DNA from: Sedimentibacter saalensis
Lineage (GTDB): Bacteria; Bacillota; Clostridia; Tissierellales; Sedimentibacteraceae
DNA length: 57,405 bases
Reading direction: 5' to 3'
Assembly: GCF_007830175.1 (NCBI RefSeq)
Contig: NZ_VLKH01000015.1
Location: 1-57,405 of the forward strand
The notes below the pieces were generated by a model. It was not told where the DNA came from and searched no databases. It was given only the letters and a program-made list of their open reading frames with translations. How positions within the stretch are numbered: the first letter of the stretch is position 1; each line of letters opens with the position of its first letter. The position numbers and the translations under genes were made by a program. Shown here piece after piece: positions 35,767-43,880 of this stretch.

Positions 35767-35793
35767 AGGTTGATGACAAAGTATATCAGACGT

Positions 35794-35869
35794 TGTCATT
35801 CTGAGGCGCAGCCGAAGAATCTCATGTTTTCAACAAAGATAAGATCCTTCACCATCGTTCAGGATGACA
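35794..35869. repeat. Family A palindrome (miniature element), copy A2
   Basis: 76-bp inverted repeat in the opposite orientation to A1: arm TGTCATTCTGAG..GAAGAATCTCAT, 13-nt loop, arm AAGATCCTTC..TTCAGGATGACA. Between the PBP stop and its terminator. Next to it, 35887-35909 forms a further stem with a TTCG loop just after the stop codon. Confidence 0.85.
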
Positions 35870-35908
35870 GAGTCAAGCGATAGTCTGACAAAGCGCGAAG
35901 CGTTTCGT

Positions 35909-38044
35909 CTAGTTCAATATCAATGTGACCACAGAACCCTTCACAACCTTTTCGCCGGCTTTTGGAAATTGAGATTTAACAATTCTTTCAGCTTCGACTT
36001 CAATGGTAATATTGCTTTCCAAACCCGCCTTGATTATTTTATCAGTTGCTTCTGCGATTGTAAGTCCCAAAAGATCCGGAACTTCTACAGTCTGTGCTTC
36101 AACCTTGCCAAGTTCTTCTTCAGTGTAAACAGGTTCAACATCATAATATTTCATTATATTTTCAAGCAAATCCGCTGCAGCAGGTCCGGCTACAATACTT
36201 CCGTAGTATCCAATGTTTCTGTCCGGCTCATCAACCATTACAAGTGCTACAGCCTTAGGATTATCAACAGGGGCAACCCCTACAAATGAAGATATGAATT
36301 TTCCGTCTTCATAACGTCCATCTATAACCTTCTGAGCTGTTCCTGATTTTCCGCCTATTCTGTATCCTGCCCTATAAGCCTGCTTTGTACCGGATTCAGC
36401 TACTTCTTTCATTATCTGAAGCATCATTTTTGATGTTTCATTAGAAATTACTTTTCTTCTGACAACAGTATCGAAATTTTTAACAACATTTCCTTCTTCA
36501 TCTATGAGCTGTTTAACAATTCTAGGCTCCATGAGATTTCCGCCGTTTGATATTGCTGAAACAGCACCCACAAGCTGTATGGGTGTTACTGCAACACCCT
36601 GGCCGAAAGCCTGTGTAACAACGTCCACATCCTTCATATTTATGGGCTCTTTAATGAGACCAAGAGCCTCACCGTTAAGCATTATACCTGATTTTTCCTC
36701 AAACCCGAAAGATTTTATATACTTGTAGAATAAATCCTTGCCAATGTCAAGACCCATTTGAGCCAATGCATCATTGCAGGAGTTTTGAATTGCTTCGGAC
36801 AATGTCTGCTGTCCATGAGGCCTGTAATATCTCCAGCACTTGATGTTTTCACCTGGTATCTGTCTAACGTATCCATCGCAGTAATATGTTGAATTAAGCG
36901 AAGCCGTGTTTTCCTCAAGAGATATGGCCGTTGTTATAAGCTTAAAAGTTGAACCTGGCTCATAAATATCATTTACTGCAGGATTTCTCCACATGTTGAA
37001 CCATGCTTTTTGCAGATCCTCATTAGATAAGGCTGCCCATTCTGCGCTTGTTTTCTCATCAACTGGTTCCTTTGGCTCATTGGGGTCGTAATCAGGCTTT
37101 GAAGCCAATGCCAAAATATCTCCATTGTTTGGATCCATTACTACAATTGTAGCTCTTTTAGCATTGTAGTCTGCAAGAACTTTTTCAGCACTTGACTCAG
37201 CATAATGCTGAATAACCTCATCTATTGTAAGAACAACTCCAAGACCGTCCTGAGATTCATAGTATTCATTGTAACCAAAAGGAAGCTCTCTTCCATATGC
37301 ATCGGTATTTACAACAGTACGTCCCGGAATACCCGTCAAGTAATTGTTGTATGTTGCTTCCACACCATAAAGTCCGTCCTGGTCAACATTTGTAAATCCT
37401 ATTACATAAGGAGCAAAATTTCCGTAAGGATATATTCTTTTGTTATCTTCAATAATGTTTATTCCGCTTAAACCTTTGTCCCTTATGGCTTGAGCCTGCT
37501 CATCCGTAATCCATTTCTTCAGCACCACATATGAATAGTTGGAAGTTATTTTTTTAAGAACTTCCTCATAGTCCATCTGCAGAATTTCCGAAAGAATTGC
37601 AGCCGTTTCTTCAGGAGTATTTGTATTGACCGGAATATTTTCTACTGCCGCTTTTTCAGAAAACATTGATTTGTTTAGCCTTTTGAGAAGCCCTGTAAAA
37701 AAGCTATCTGTGTTTTCCTCTGTTTCCTCAGATTCCTCGTCTTTTTCTTCAGGAGTCTGTACTCCCTTTTTCACATCAGCAGGAAAACAAGTTACAGTGT
37801 TTGAATTAACACTGACAGCCAGTTTTTTACCTTTGGCATCATAAATTGTTCCTCTTTTTGCACTTATGGTAATATCCCTGGACCAGTTTTCCATAGCCTG
37901 TTTCTTGTATTCTTCACCGTTAATTATCTGAATGAATCCAAGCCTTATAACCAAAGCAATTGTAACTAAAAAAAAGCAAAGCAAAAATACCAACATTCTT
38001 TTTTTATTTTGAAGGTTAGTATTGCTTTTTACACGTTTTTTCAT
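35909..38044 (-). CDS. Class B penicillin-binding protein with PASTA domain (SpoVD/FtsI type)
   Basis: 711 aa. Short basic tail, membrane anchor at about 16-37, PBP dimer domain with KRGTIYDAKGKKLA, an acidic insertion (about 98-112, KDEESEETEE), and the transpeptidase domain with GSTFKL (catalytic Ser), NSCNDA and GGKSGTAQ. One C-terminal PASTA domain (about 648-711, VPDLLGLTIAEATDKIIKAG). Cross-links septal or spore peptidoglycan outside the membrane with FtsW/SpoVE. Position after ftsL fits either PbpB or SpoVD; a single PASTA is like SpoVD, so sporulation use is possible. No murF follows. Confidence 0.92.
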   Translation of the reverse strand: MKKRVKSNTNLQNKKRMLVFLLCFFLVTIALVIRLGFIQIINGEEYKKQAMENWSRDITISAKRGTIYDAKGKKLAVSVNSNTVTCFPADVKKGVQTPEEKDEESEETEENTDSFFTGLLKRLNKSMFSEKAAVENIPVNTNTPEETAAILSEILQMDYEEVLKKITSNYSYVVLKKWITDEQAQAIRDKGLSGINIIEDNKRIYPYGNFAPYVIGFTNVDQDGLYGVEATYNNYLTGIPGRTVVNTDAYGRELPFGYNEYYESQDGLGVVLTIDEVIQHYAESSAEKVLADYNAKRATIVVMDPNNGDILALASKPDYDPNEPKEPVDEKTSAEWAALSNEDLQKAWFNMWRNPAVNDIYEPGSTFKLITTAISLEENTASLNSTYYCDGYVRQIPGENIKCWRYYRPHGQQTLSEAIQNSCNDALAQMGLDIGKDLFYKYIKSFGFEEKSGIMLNGEALGLIKEPINMKDVDVVTQAFGQGVAVTPIQLVGAVSAISNGGNLMEPRIVKQLIDEEGNVVKNFDTVVRRKVISNETSKMMLQIMKEVAESGTKQAYRAGYRIGGKSGTAQKVIDGRYEDGKFISSFVGVAPVDNPKAVALVMVDEPDRNIGYYGSIVAGPAAADLLENIMKYYDVEPVYTEEELGKVEAQTVEVPDLLGLTIAEATDKIIKAGLESNITIEVEAERIVKSQFPKAGEKVVKGSVVTLILN

Positions 38045-38055
38045 ATGGAAACCCC

Positions 38056-38526
38056 CTATCTAATGAAACTTACTACCTTGTCAAGCAATCCAACAAATAA
38101 ATTTTCATCTTCTGCAAGTACTTCAGTTTCATCTTCGGTAGTTTCTTCATTTCCATATGCAAAGTCAACAAATACAGTTTGTTTTCTTGTAGGGTAATTC
38201 ATTCCCAGATAAGCCTTTGCCATTTCTTCAATGCTGTTAGTGTTTTTAATACTCTCCAGAGCAATATTGTATTGATCTATGTCGTCATTAAGGTTAACAA
38301 TTTCTTTATTCAATGTATTAAGCTCCATTTGCTTATCTGTAATGACAGCATAATTATAAACAATTAAAATTCCGAGTATGAATGTAACAGCAAGCATGAC
38401 TGTGTTTTTAAAGCTTTCTATAACATTATTATTCTTTTTTCTTTTTATTCTTCTTTTATTTTGAGAATATTGCTCAGTATCTTGTCCATAATCAAATTCA
38501 ATTGCTTCTTTCCTCAAAGCCGACAT
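38056..38526 (-). CDS. ftsL: Cell division protein FtsL
   Basis: 156 aa. Basic N-terminal cytoplasmic region (about 22-33, KNKRRIKRKKNNN), one membrane segment (about 41-61, TVMLAVTFILGILIVYNYAV) and an extracytoplasmic coiled-coil (about 64-95). Sequence is too diverged to name from itself alone; the topology and its place between rsmH and the PBP identify it. Longer than usual, with an acidic tail of ~45 residues. Confidence 0.82.
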   Translation of the reverse strand: MSALRKEAIEFDYGQDTEQYSQNKRRIKRKKNNNVIESFKNTVMLAVTFILGILIVYNYAVITDKQMELNTLNKEIVNLNDDIDQYNIALESIKNTNSIEEMAKAYLGMNYPTRKQTVFVDFAYGNEETTEDETEVLAEDENLFVGLLDKVVSFIR

Positions 38527-38528
38527 AA

Positions 38529-39458
38529 TTACACCCTCTCGCCTATTCTTAATTTTGCACTGTGTGCTCTGCGATTTTCGACCAATTCTTCTTCAGATGG
38601 CAGCACTGGTTTTCTTGTTATGATTTTTAATTTGCGCCTGTGATCGCACATGCATTTTGGAAATTCAGGAGGACAAATGCAATCTTTGTTAAGGTCATTA
38701 AATGCATTTTTTATAATCCTGTCTTCCAATGAATGAAATGTTATGACACAAATCCTGCCGCCAACGTTCAGGCAGTCAACAGCATCCTTCATTGTGTTTT
38801 CAAGTATCTCCAACTCTCTGTTCACTTCAATTCTTATGGCTTGAAATGTCCTTTTAGCAGGATGTGACCCTTCCTGCCTCACTTGCTTTGGAATAGCCTT
38901 CTTTACTATTGAAACAAGCTGTCCTGTTGTTTCAATGAACTCATGTTCTCTTTCCTGTACAATGAACTTGGCTATTCTTGCAGCCCACTTTTCTTCACCG
39001 TATTCCCAAAGAATCCGTGACAGTTCGTGTTCCTCGTATCCATTTACAATGTGCCTTGCTGTTGTTGTCTGGTTTTTGTCCATCCTCATGTCAAGAGGCA
39101 TATCGTAATTGTAGCTGAACCCTCTTTCAGGTATATCCAATTGAAATGACGAAACTCCCAAATCAAAAATAATTCCGTCTACTTTCTCTATATTTAAATC
39201 CTCTAAAACTTCTTTTATGTTGCTGAAGTTATTTTTAACAGGTATGAAATTCTTAAATTCCTTTAATTTGTCTTTTGCTCTTTCGATGGCATAATCATCC
39301 TGGTCAATACCGATTACTTTTCCATCAACAGCTCTTTTTAGTATTTCCTGAGTATGCCCTCCCCCTCCTAAGGTAGCATCCACATAAATTCCATTTGTCT
39401 TAATGTTAAGCCCTTCAATTGATTCGTCCAACAATACTGACTTGTGTATATAATCCAT
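38529..39458 (-). CDS. rsmH: 16S rRNA (cytosine(1402)-N4)-methyltransferase RsmH
   Basis: 309 aa. SAM motif [58 protein letters not shown] and [14 protein letters not shown], all RsmH signatures. Methylates C1402 of 16S rRNA. Strong AAAGGAGGAGT SD. 2 bp before ftsL. Confidence 0.97.
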   Translation of the reverse strand: MDYIHKSVLLDESIEGLNIKTNGIYVDATLGGGGHTQEILKRAVDGKVIGIDQDDYAIERAKDKLKEFKNFIPVKNNFSNIKEVLEDLNIEKVDGIIFDLGVSSFQLDIPERGFSYNYDMPLDMRMDKNQTTTARHIVNGYEEHELSRILWEYGEEKWAARIAKFIVQEREHEFIETTGQLVSIVKKAIPKQVRQEGSHPAKRTFQAIRIEVNRELEILENTMKDAVDCLNVGGRICVITFHSLEDRIIKNAFNDLNKDCICPPEFPKCMCDHRRKLKIITRKPVLPSEEELVENRRAHSAKLRIGERV

Positions 39459-39470
39459 GTGACTCCTCCT

Positions 39471-39908
39471 TTATAATCCTATCCCCAAATCTGACATCTT
39501 TTCTGCTATGCTGTCAAAATCAAATTCGTCATTGTTGGAGTAATCATTCCAACTTTCTTTGTTCCAGATTTCGATTCTGTCTATAACCCCTATTATAGCA
39601 GCCTCGGTGTTTAATGCGCTGAATTCTCTCAGCTGCGGCGGTACCAGTATTCTTCCCTGTTTATCGAAAGAACATTCAGAAAATCCGGAAACAAACTGTC
39701 TTAAAAAAAATCTTTCCTGTTTATTGAAAGTTGACAGGTTTCTAAGTTTACCGACGAATTCGTTCCATGTTTCAATAGGATAAACAAATAAACATTTATC
39801 CAGTCCTTTACCTATATAAAACGTTTCGCCTAACTCATTTCTAAACTTGGAAGGTATTATTACTCTTCCCTTTTCATCAAATGAATGTATGTATTCACCA
39901 GTAAACAT
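39471..39908 (-). CDS. mraZ: Transcriptional regulator MraZ
   Basis: 145 aa with two SpoVT/AbrB-type swapped-hairpin repeats: YIHSFDEKGRVIIPSKFR (about 6-23) and SFDKQGRILVPPQLREFSAL (about 77-96). MraZ rings bind direct repeats in their own promoter and repress the division cluster. First gene of the unit; three GTGGTA boxes with 21-nt spacing cover its promoter (see next entry). Confidence 0.95.
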   Translation of the reverse strand: MFTGEYIHSFDEKGRVIIPSKFRNELGETFYIGKGLDKCLFVYPIETWNEFVGKLRNLSTFNKQERFFLRQFVSGFSECSFDKQGRILVPPQLREFSALNTEAAIIGVIDRIEIWNKESWNDYSNNDEFDFDSIAEKMSDLGIGL

Positions 39909-39912
39909 TTTC

Positions 39913-39960
39913 TACCACCTACTGGGCACATTATACCACATTGTGGGTATTATTTACCAC
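39913..39960 (-). promoter_or_regulatory. mraZ promoter with three phased repeats, likely MraZ operator
   Basis: Minus strand GTGGTA occurs at 39955-39960, 39934-39939 and 39913-39918, exactly 21 nt apart. The two complete units also share CCCA at the same internal position (TGGG on the plus strand). TATAAT (39930-39935) lies in the second unit and the SD in the third. No good -35, as expected for an activator-free weak or regulated promoter. Confidence 0.7.
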
Positions 39961-40046
39961 AATTATTTTAAAAAACATAAAAAAAATTTTTTTGCTCCAC
40001 AAATACATGTAGAAATTTCTGAGCTGTCAACCGCATAAAAAAAAAT

Positions 40047-40074
40047 CCTTCACTTTGTTCAGGATGACAGCGTC
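40047..40074 (+). repeat. Solitary family A arm, left of the GIY-YIG unit
   Basis: 28 nt, CTTCACTTTGTTCAGGATGA then CAGCGTC; 26 of 28 positions match the arm at 40574-40601, in the same orientation. Confidence 0.85.
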
Positions 40075-40148
40075 ATACGTTACCGTATTTTCACTTTGCA
40101 ATACCGAAGGTATTGTGTCATTCTGAGCGTCAGCGAAGAATCTCATCT

Positions 40149-40430
40149 TTAATTCAAATCTGACCATAAATCTTTCCAGTCAGGATTCATTGATTCAATT
40201 AGTTTTATTTTCTTTTCTCTTGTCCAGCCTTTTATTTGCTTTTCCCTTGTTATAGCTGAAATCACATCTTCTGTACAATCATAATAAACAAGCTTGTGTA
40301 CTTTATATTTTGCCGTAAACCCATCAGCTAGGCTGTTCTTATGCTCATATATTCTGCGAATTAAATCATTTGTCACTCCAACATAAAGTACCTTGTTATA
40401 TTTATTGGTTAAAATATAAATATAGTACAT
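40149..40430 (-). CDS. Stand-alone GIY-YIG nuclease domain protein
   Basis: 93 aa from the ATG at 40430 (AAGGCGG 6 nt upstream); an in-frame ATG at 40475 lies inside repeat sequence and has no SD. A complete GIY-YIG domain of the YhbQ/UvrC-N type: YYIYILTNKYNKVLYVGVTN (Y-I-Y ... Y-V-G), Arg in DLIRRIYEHK, and the metal-binding Glu in ITREKQIKGW. No DNA-binding domain is fused. Cuts or nicks DNA by family knowledge. Flanked on both sides by family A repeat arms and belongs to neither the lgt nor the mraZ unit. Confidence 0.88.
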   Translation of the reverse strand: MYYIYILTNKYNKVLYVGVTNDLIRRIYEHKNSLADGFTAKYKVHKLVYYDCTEDVISAITREKQIKGWTREKKIKLIESMNPDWKDLWSDLN

Positions 40431-40450
40431 GTTAATCCGCCTTTCAAAAA

Positions 40451-40573
40451 TGAGATCCCGCAGTTTCGCATACAAATTTATTTATTCACTAACGTTCATA
40501 TAAATTTGGTGCTCATTGCGAATGACCTACCGCTATTTTTCAGAAAAAAATCTGAAAAATAGGGTTAGGGCAT
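40451..40573. repeat. Family B repeat, copy B1
   Basis: Contains an AAATTTAT/ATAAATTT stem-loop, then ATTGCGAATGACCTACCGC, a second perfect stem-loop TATTTTTCAG/CTGAAAAATA, and the end motif GGGTTAGGGCAT. Same order of parts in B2 (45051) and B3 (48690). Confidence 0.75.
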
Positions 40574-40603
40574 CTTTCACTTCGTTCAGGATGACAGCGT
40601 CTG

Positions 40604-41341
40604 TTATTTTTGTGCTTTCTTTTTATTTAAGTAAACCAACAAAATGACTCCTAACAGTATTGAGCCCAGGCTTATGAGCTGTGCAACACGCATTCCTAAA
40701 AACATGAGGCTGTCTGTTCTCAGTCCTTCAACAAAAAACCTTCCTGCAGAATAAAATATCAGGTAAAGCCCCAGGACCTGACCGTCTGTTGTCTTCTTGT
40801 TTTTTCTGAACCACATTAAAAATAGGAATATGCATAAATCTATGATTGATTCATACAAGAATGTGGGGTGGACCTTCTGGCCGTTTACTATTATGCCCCA
40901 AGGCAAATCTGTAGGGCCACCGTGAGCCTCCTGGTTTATGAAGTTTCCCCATCTTCCAATGGCCTGGCCTAAAGCAACGCTTGGCATAACTATGTCAAGG
41001 AGCTCCAATACTTTAATTTTTCTTTTTTTGCAGAACAACACTCCCACAATCACGCCAGCTATGAGTGCTCCATGAATTGCAAGTCCGCCGTTTCTTATGT
41101 TTATAATCTGATCAGGATTCTTGCTGTAGAAATCCCATGAAAATATTACATAATATGCTCTGGCACCAATTATAGCTGCCGGAATTGCATACAGTAAAAA
41201 GTCCAGAAGGTTATCTTCTTTAAATCCAATTCTTTTGCATTCTTTTAAAGCAAAAACAACTCCTAACAGTACTCCTGTAGATATGAGCACCCCGTACCAC
41301 ATTATATCAACGCCAAATATCGTAAACGCTACCGGATTCAT
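40604..41341 (-). CDS. lgt: Phosphatidylglycerol--prolipoprotein diacylglyceryl transferase
   Basis: 245 aa, about seven membrane segments. Catalytic-region motifs NGGLAIHGALIAGVIVG, GQAIGRWGNFINQEAHGG and HPTFLYESIIDL, FVEGLRTDSL. Adds diacylglycerol to the lipobox Cys of prolipoproteins such as the substrate-binding protein at 15391. Own promoter (41388-41416) and AAGGAGG SD. Its stop is 3 bp from the GIY-YIG unit. Confidence 0.96.
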   Translation of the reverse strand: MNPVAFTIFGVDIMWYGVLISTGVLLGVVFALKECKRIGFKEDNLLDFLLYAIPAAIIGARAYYVIFSWDFYSKNPDQIINIRNGGLAIHGALIAGVIVGVLFCKKRKIKVLELLDIVMPSVALGQAIGRWGNFINQEAHGGPTDLPWGIIVNGQKVHPTFLYESIIDLCIFLFLMWFRKNKKTTDGQVLGLYLIFYSAGRFFVEGLRTDSLMFLGMRVAQLISLGSILLGVILLVYLNKKKAQK

Positions 41342-41387
41342 ATTGCCTCCTTATCTTTCTTTAGTATTTCCAAATTCAACATTAACC

Positions 41388-41416
41388 ATTATATAATTAT
41401 ATTCTTCATTAGTCAA
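41388..41416 (-). promoter_or_regulatory. Promoter of lgt
   Basis: Minus strand TTGACT (41411-41416), 17-nt spacer, TATAAT (41388-41393). Confidence 0.8.
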
Positions 41417-41422
41417 CATAAG

Positions 41423-41462
41423 ATGAGATCCTTCACGCGATGAACGCCATGAGGGATCTCAT
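41423..41462 (-). repeat. Family A-related hairpin behind pheT
   Basis: ATGAGATCCTTCACGCGATG then AACGCCATGAGGGATCTCAT on the plus strand; the ATGAGATCC/GGGATCTCAT ends pair. A shortened variant of the A arm, 15 bp after the pheT stop. Confidence 0.65.
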
Positions 41463-41477
41463 TAAAATGCCTCTTAT

Positions 41478-43871
41478 TTATCTTAATGTTGCTTCAAACT
41501 TTTTATTAAGAACCTGAAGAATTTTGTTGTGGATATTTTCCACTTCCTTATCTTTCAGAGTGCGTTCCTTGTTTCTGTAAGTTACAGAGAATGCAGTGCT
41601 CTTGTAGCCTTCTTCAATGTGTTCTCCCTTGTATACGTCAAACAGTTTTACTGATTCAATGAGGTGAGGATTTACATTTTTAATTTCTTCTTCCATTTCA
41701 CCTGCAAGTACTTCGTCCTTTACTATGACAGCAATGTCTCTCACCATTGATGGATATTTAGGAAGAGCTTCATACTTCCATTCTGTGTTTTTGTTTTCAA
41801 GGATTTTTTCAACATCAATTTCAGCTATATAAACCTTGTGGTCAAGTCCGTAATTTTCAATTGTCTGGTGGCTTGCTTCTCCATAGATTCCAACAAGCTC
41901 GTCATTGATGAAAAGTCCTGCTGTTCTTCCGGGATGGAATGTGGAGTTGTCTTTCACTGCCTTGATTGATGATTTTATTCCAAATCTTGACAGTATTCCT
42001 TCAACAATTCCCTTAAGGTCATAGAAGTCGTAATTGCCGTACATTCCAATGCAAAGCTTCTGCTTTTCATAAGGTTCTTCTGTAACAGGCTGAGACTTAG
42101 GAATGAAAATGCTTCCTATTTCAAACAGTTTCGCATCATCAACGCCTCTGTTTGAGTTTCTTTGAATAACTTCCATCATGTTTGGAATCAATGTTGTCCT
42201 CATGGAGCTGAAATCTTCTCCCAGAGGATTAAGTATTTTAACATAATTTCTAAGTGGGCTGTCCGCAGGTGCACATATGTTGTCATATGTCTTAGGGCTT
42301 ATGAATGAATATGTTGTAATTTCATAAAGTCCCATACCGCATGCAATTGTCTTCATGTCATCTTCAAGAAGACGGATTTCGGATTTTCTTCCTACTCTTG
42401 TGCTTCCTGTAAGAGGTTTTGACTCAATGTTTTCAAAACCGTAAAGTCTTCCAACTTCTTCAATGAGATCTGCTTCCTGTTCAATGTCTGTTCTGAAATA
42501 AGGAATTTTGCTGATTATTTTCTCTCCGTCAAATGTGCTTTCTATTTCAAGAGTGTTAAGAGACTTAAGCATATCTTCCACAGGAATATCAACTCCAAGA
42601 AGCATTTCGCTTCTGTATGGTCTCAATGTCACTATAGGAGCGTCATAATCATTTTTGCCTGCTTCAAGATATCCGCCGACAACAGTTCCTGCCCCGATCA
42701 TCTCTATGAGCTGACAAGCTCTGAGGCTGGCAAGTTCAACCATCATGTGTCCCATTGGCTTTTCATTTCTTGCTGAAGCTTCAGAACGCATTCCAAGCTT
42801 CTTTGAGGTTTCTCTAATGGATTTAGGGTTGAAGTTTGCACTTTCAAGTACCATTACCTTTGTATCGTCGCTTATTTCTGAATTAAATCCGCCCATAACT
42901 CCTGCAATGCAGGCAGGTTTTTCAGCATCAGCAATAACAAGCATGTTTTCCTTTAATATTCTTTCTGTCTGATCTATGGTAACTATTTTTTCATCTTTTT
43001 TTGCTCTTCTTGCAACAAGTTTTCTTCCTTCCAGTGCTTCAAGGTCGTACGCGTGAAGAGGCTGACCAAGTTCAAGCATTACGTAATTTGTTACGTCAAC
43101 TATGTTGCTTATAGGTCTCATTCCTGCATCCATGAGTGTTCTTTGCATCCATAATGGAGATGGTCCTATTTTTATGTCTTTGATTACTTTTGCATAGAAA
43201 CGGCTGCACAAATCTTCATCTTCAATTTCAACAGCATTTAAGTAATCTTTTATGTCGCCTTGTTCATTTTTAACAGAAATTTCAGGGAATTTAAACTTTG
43301 TTCCCAATGTTGCTGCTGTTTCTCTTGCCATTCCCACTATGTTCAGGCAATCCGGTCTGTTGAATGTAACTTCAACTTCCAGAGCACTTCCGTTTAACTC
43401 CAGAACTTCCTTTATGTCTTTTCCGAGAGGAGTGTCTTTTGGAAGAATTATTATACCGTCCCTAGATTCCTTTGGTATTAGTTTATCTTCGAATCCAAGT
43501 TCTTCGTAGGAAACCATCATACCGTATGAAGGAAGTCCTCTGAAGTTTGTTTTCTTTATTTTAAGTCCGTTAGGAAGAACAGCTCCTTCAAGTGATACAG
43601 GAACAATGTCTCCTTCTGATATGTTTTTAGCTCCTGTTATTATCTGTACAGGTTCTGCTTCGTTTATGTCTATTTGAGTTACAACAAGCTTATCAGCATT
43701 TGGATGTTGTTTTATTTCAAGAATTTTTCCGGTTTTAACATTTATTACTTCTTTATTATAATCAATAACAGCATCAACGTGTGATCCTGTAAGTGTCAAT
43801 TTGTCAGCCAATGTCTTGTCATCCGTGTTAATGTCAACATACTGGCTCATCCATTTAATAGGTACTAACAT
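41478..43871 (-). CDS. pheT: Phenylalanine--tRNA ligase beta subunit
   Basis: 797 aa, normal length. N-terminal EMAP/tRNA-binding domain (about 40-150, ILEIKQHPNADKLVVTQIDI), B3/4 editing domain, B5 domain, and the C-terminal anticodon-recognition (ferredoxin-like) domain ending with SVTYRNKERTLKDKEV. Non-catalytic beta chain of the alpha2-beta2 enzyme, with editing of Tyr-tRNA(Phe). Starts 9 bp after pheS. Confidence 0.97.
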   Translation of the reverse strand: MLVPIKWMSQYVDINTDDKTLADKLTLTGSHVDAVIDYNKEVINVKTGKILEIKQHPNADKLVVTQIDINEAEPVQIITGAKNISEGDIVPVSLEGAVLPNGLKIKKTNFRGLPSYGMMVSYEELGFEDKLIPKESRDGIIILPKDTPLGKDIKEVLELNGSALEVEVTFNRPDCLNIVGMARETAATLGTKFKFPEISVKNEQGDIKDYLNAVEIEDEDLCSRFYAKVIKDIKIGPSPLWMQRTLMDAGMRPISNIVDVTNYVMLELGQPLHAYDLEALEGRKLVARRAKKDEKIVTIDQTERILKENMLVIADAEKPACIAGVMGGFNSEISDDTKVMVLESANFNPKSIRETSKKLGMRSEASARNEKPMGHMMVELASLRACQLIEMIGAGTVVGGYLEAGKNDYDAPIVTLRPYRSEMLLGVDIPVEDMLKSLNTLEIESTFDGEKIISKIPYFRTDIEQEADLIEEVGRLYGFENIESKPLTGSTRVGRKSEIRLLEDDMKTIACGMGLYEITTYSFISPKTYDNICAPADSPLRNYVKILNPLGEDFSSMRTTLIPNMMEVIQRNSNRGVDDAKLFEIGSIFIPKSQPVTEEPYEKQKLCIGMYGNYDFYDLKGIVEGILSRFGIKSSIKAVKDNSTFHPGRTAGLFINDELVGIYGEASHQTIENYGLDHKVYIAEIDVEKILENKNTEWKYEALPKYPSMVRDIAVIVKDEVLAGEMEEEIKNVNPHLIESVKLFDVYKGEHIEEGYKSTAFSVTYRNKERTLKDKEVENIHNKILQVLNKKFEATLR

Positions 43872-43880
43872 TTTAACCTC

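Larger units (their letters stand above)
40116..40601. mobile_element. Candidate GIY-YIG element with family A terminal inverted repeats
   Basis: Left arm 40116-40146 (TGTCATTCTGAGCG..AAGAATCTCAT), nuclease gene 40149-40430, start of right arm ATGAGATCC at 40450-40458, a family B insertion (about 40459-40573), and the rest of the right arm 40574-40601 (TTCACTTCGTTCAGGATGAC..). The arms are the same as those of the short palindromes A1 and A2, whose 13-nt loop stands where the gene is here. Mobility is inferred. Confidence 0.6.

Noticed and set aside
35864..36289. 141-codon plus-strand ORF through family A repeat and the PBP 3' end
   Set aside because: Starts inside a repeat and runs antisense to the PASTA and transpeptidase region; not credible as a gene.
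40047..40601. Repeats flanking the GIY-YIG gene as a CRISPR remnant
   Set aside because: Repeat arms are inverted and few, there are no regular spacers, and no cas genes are present.
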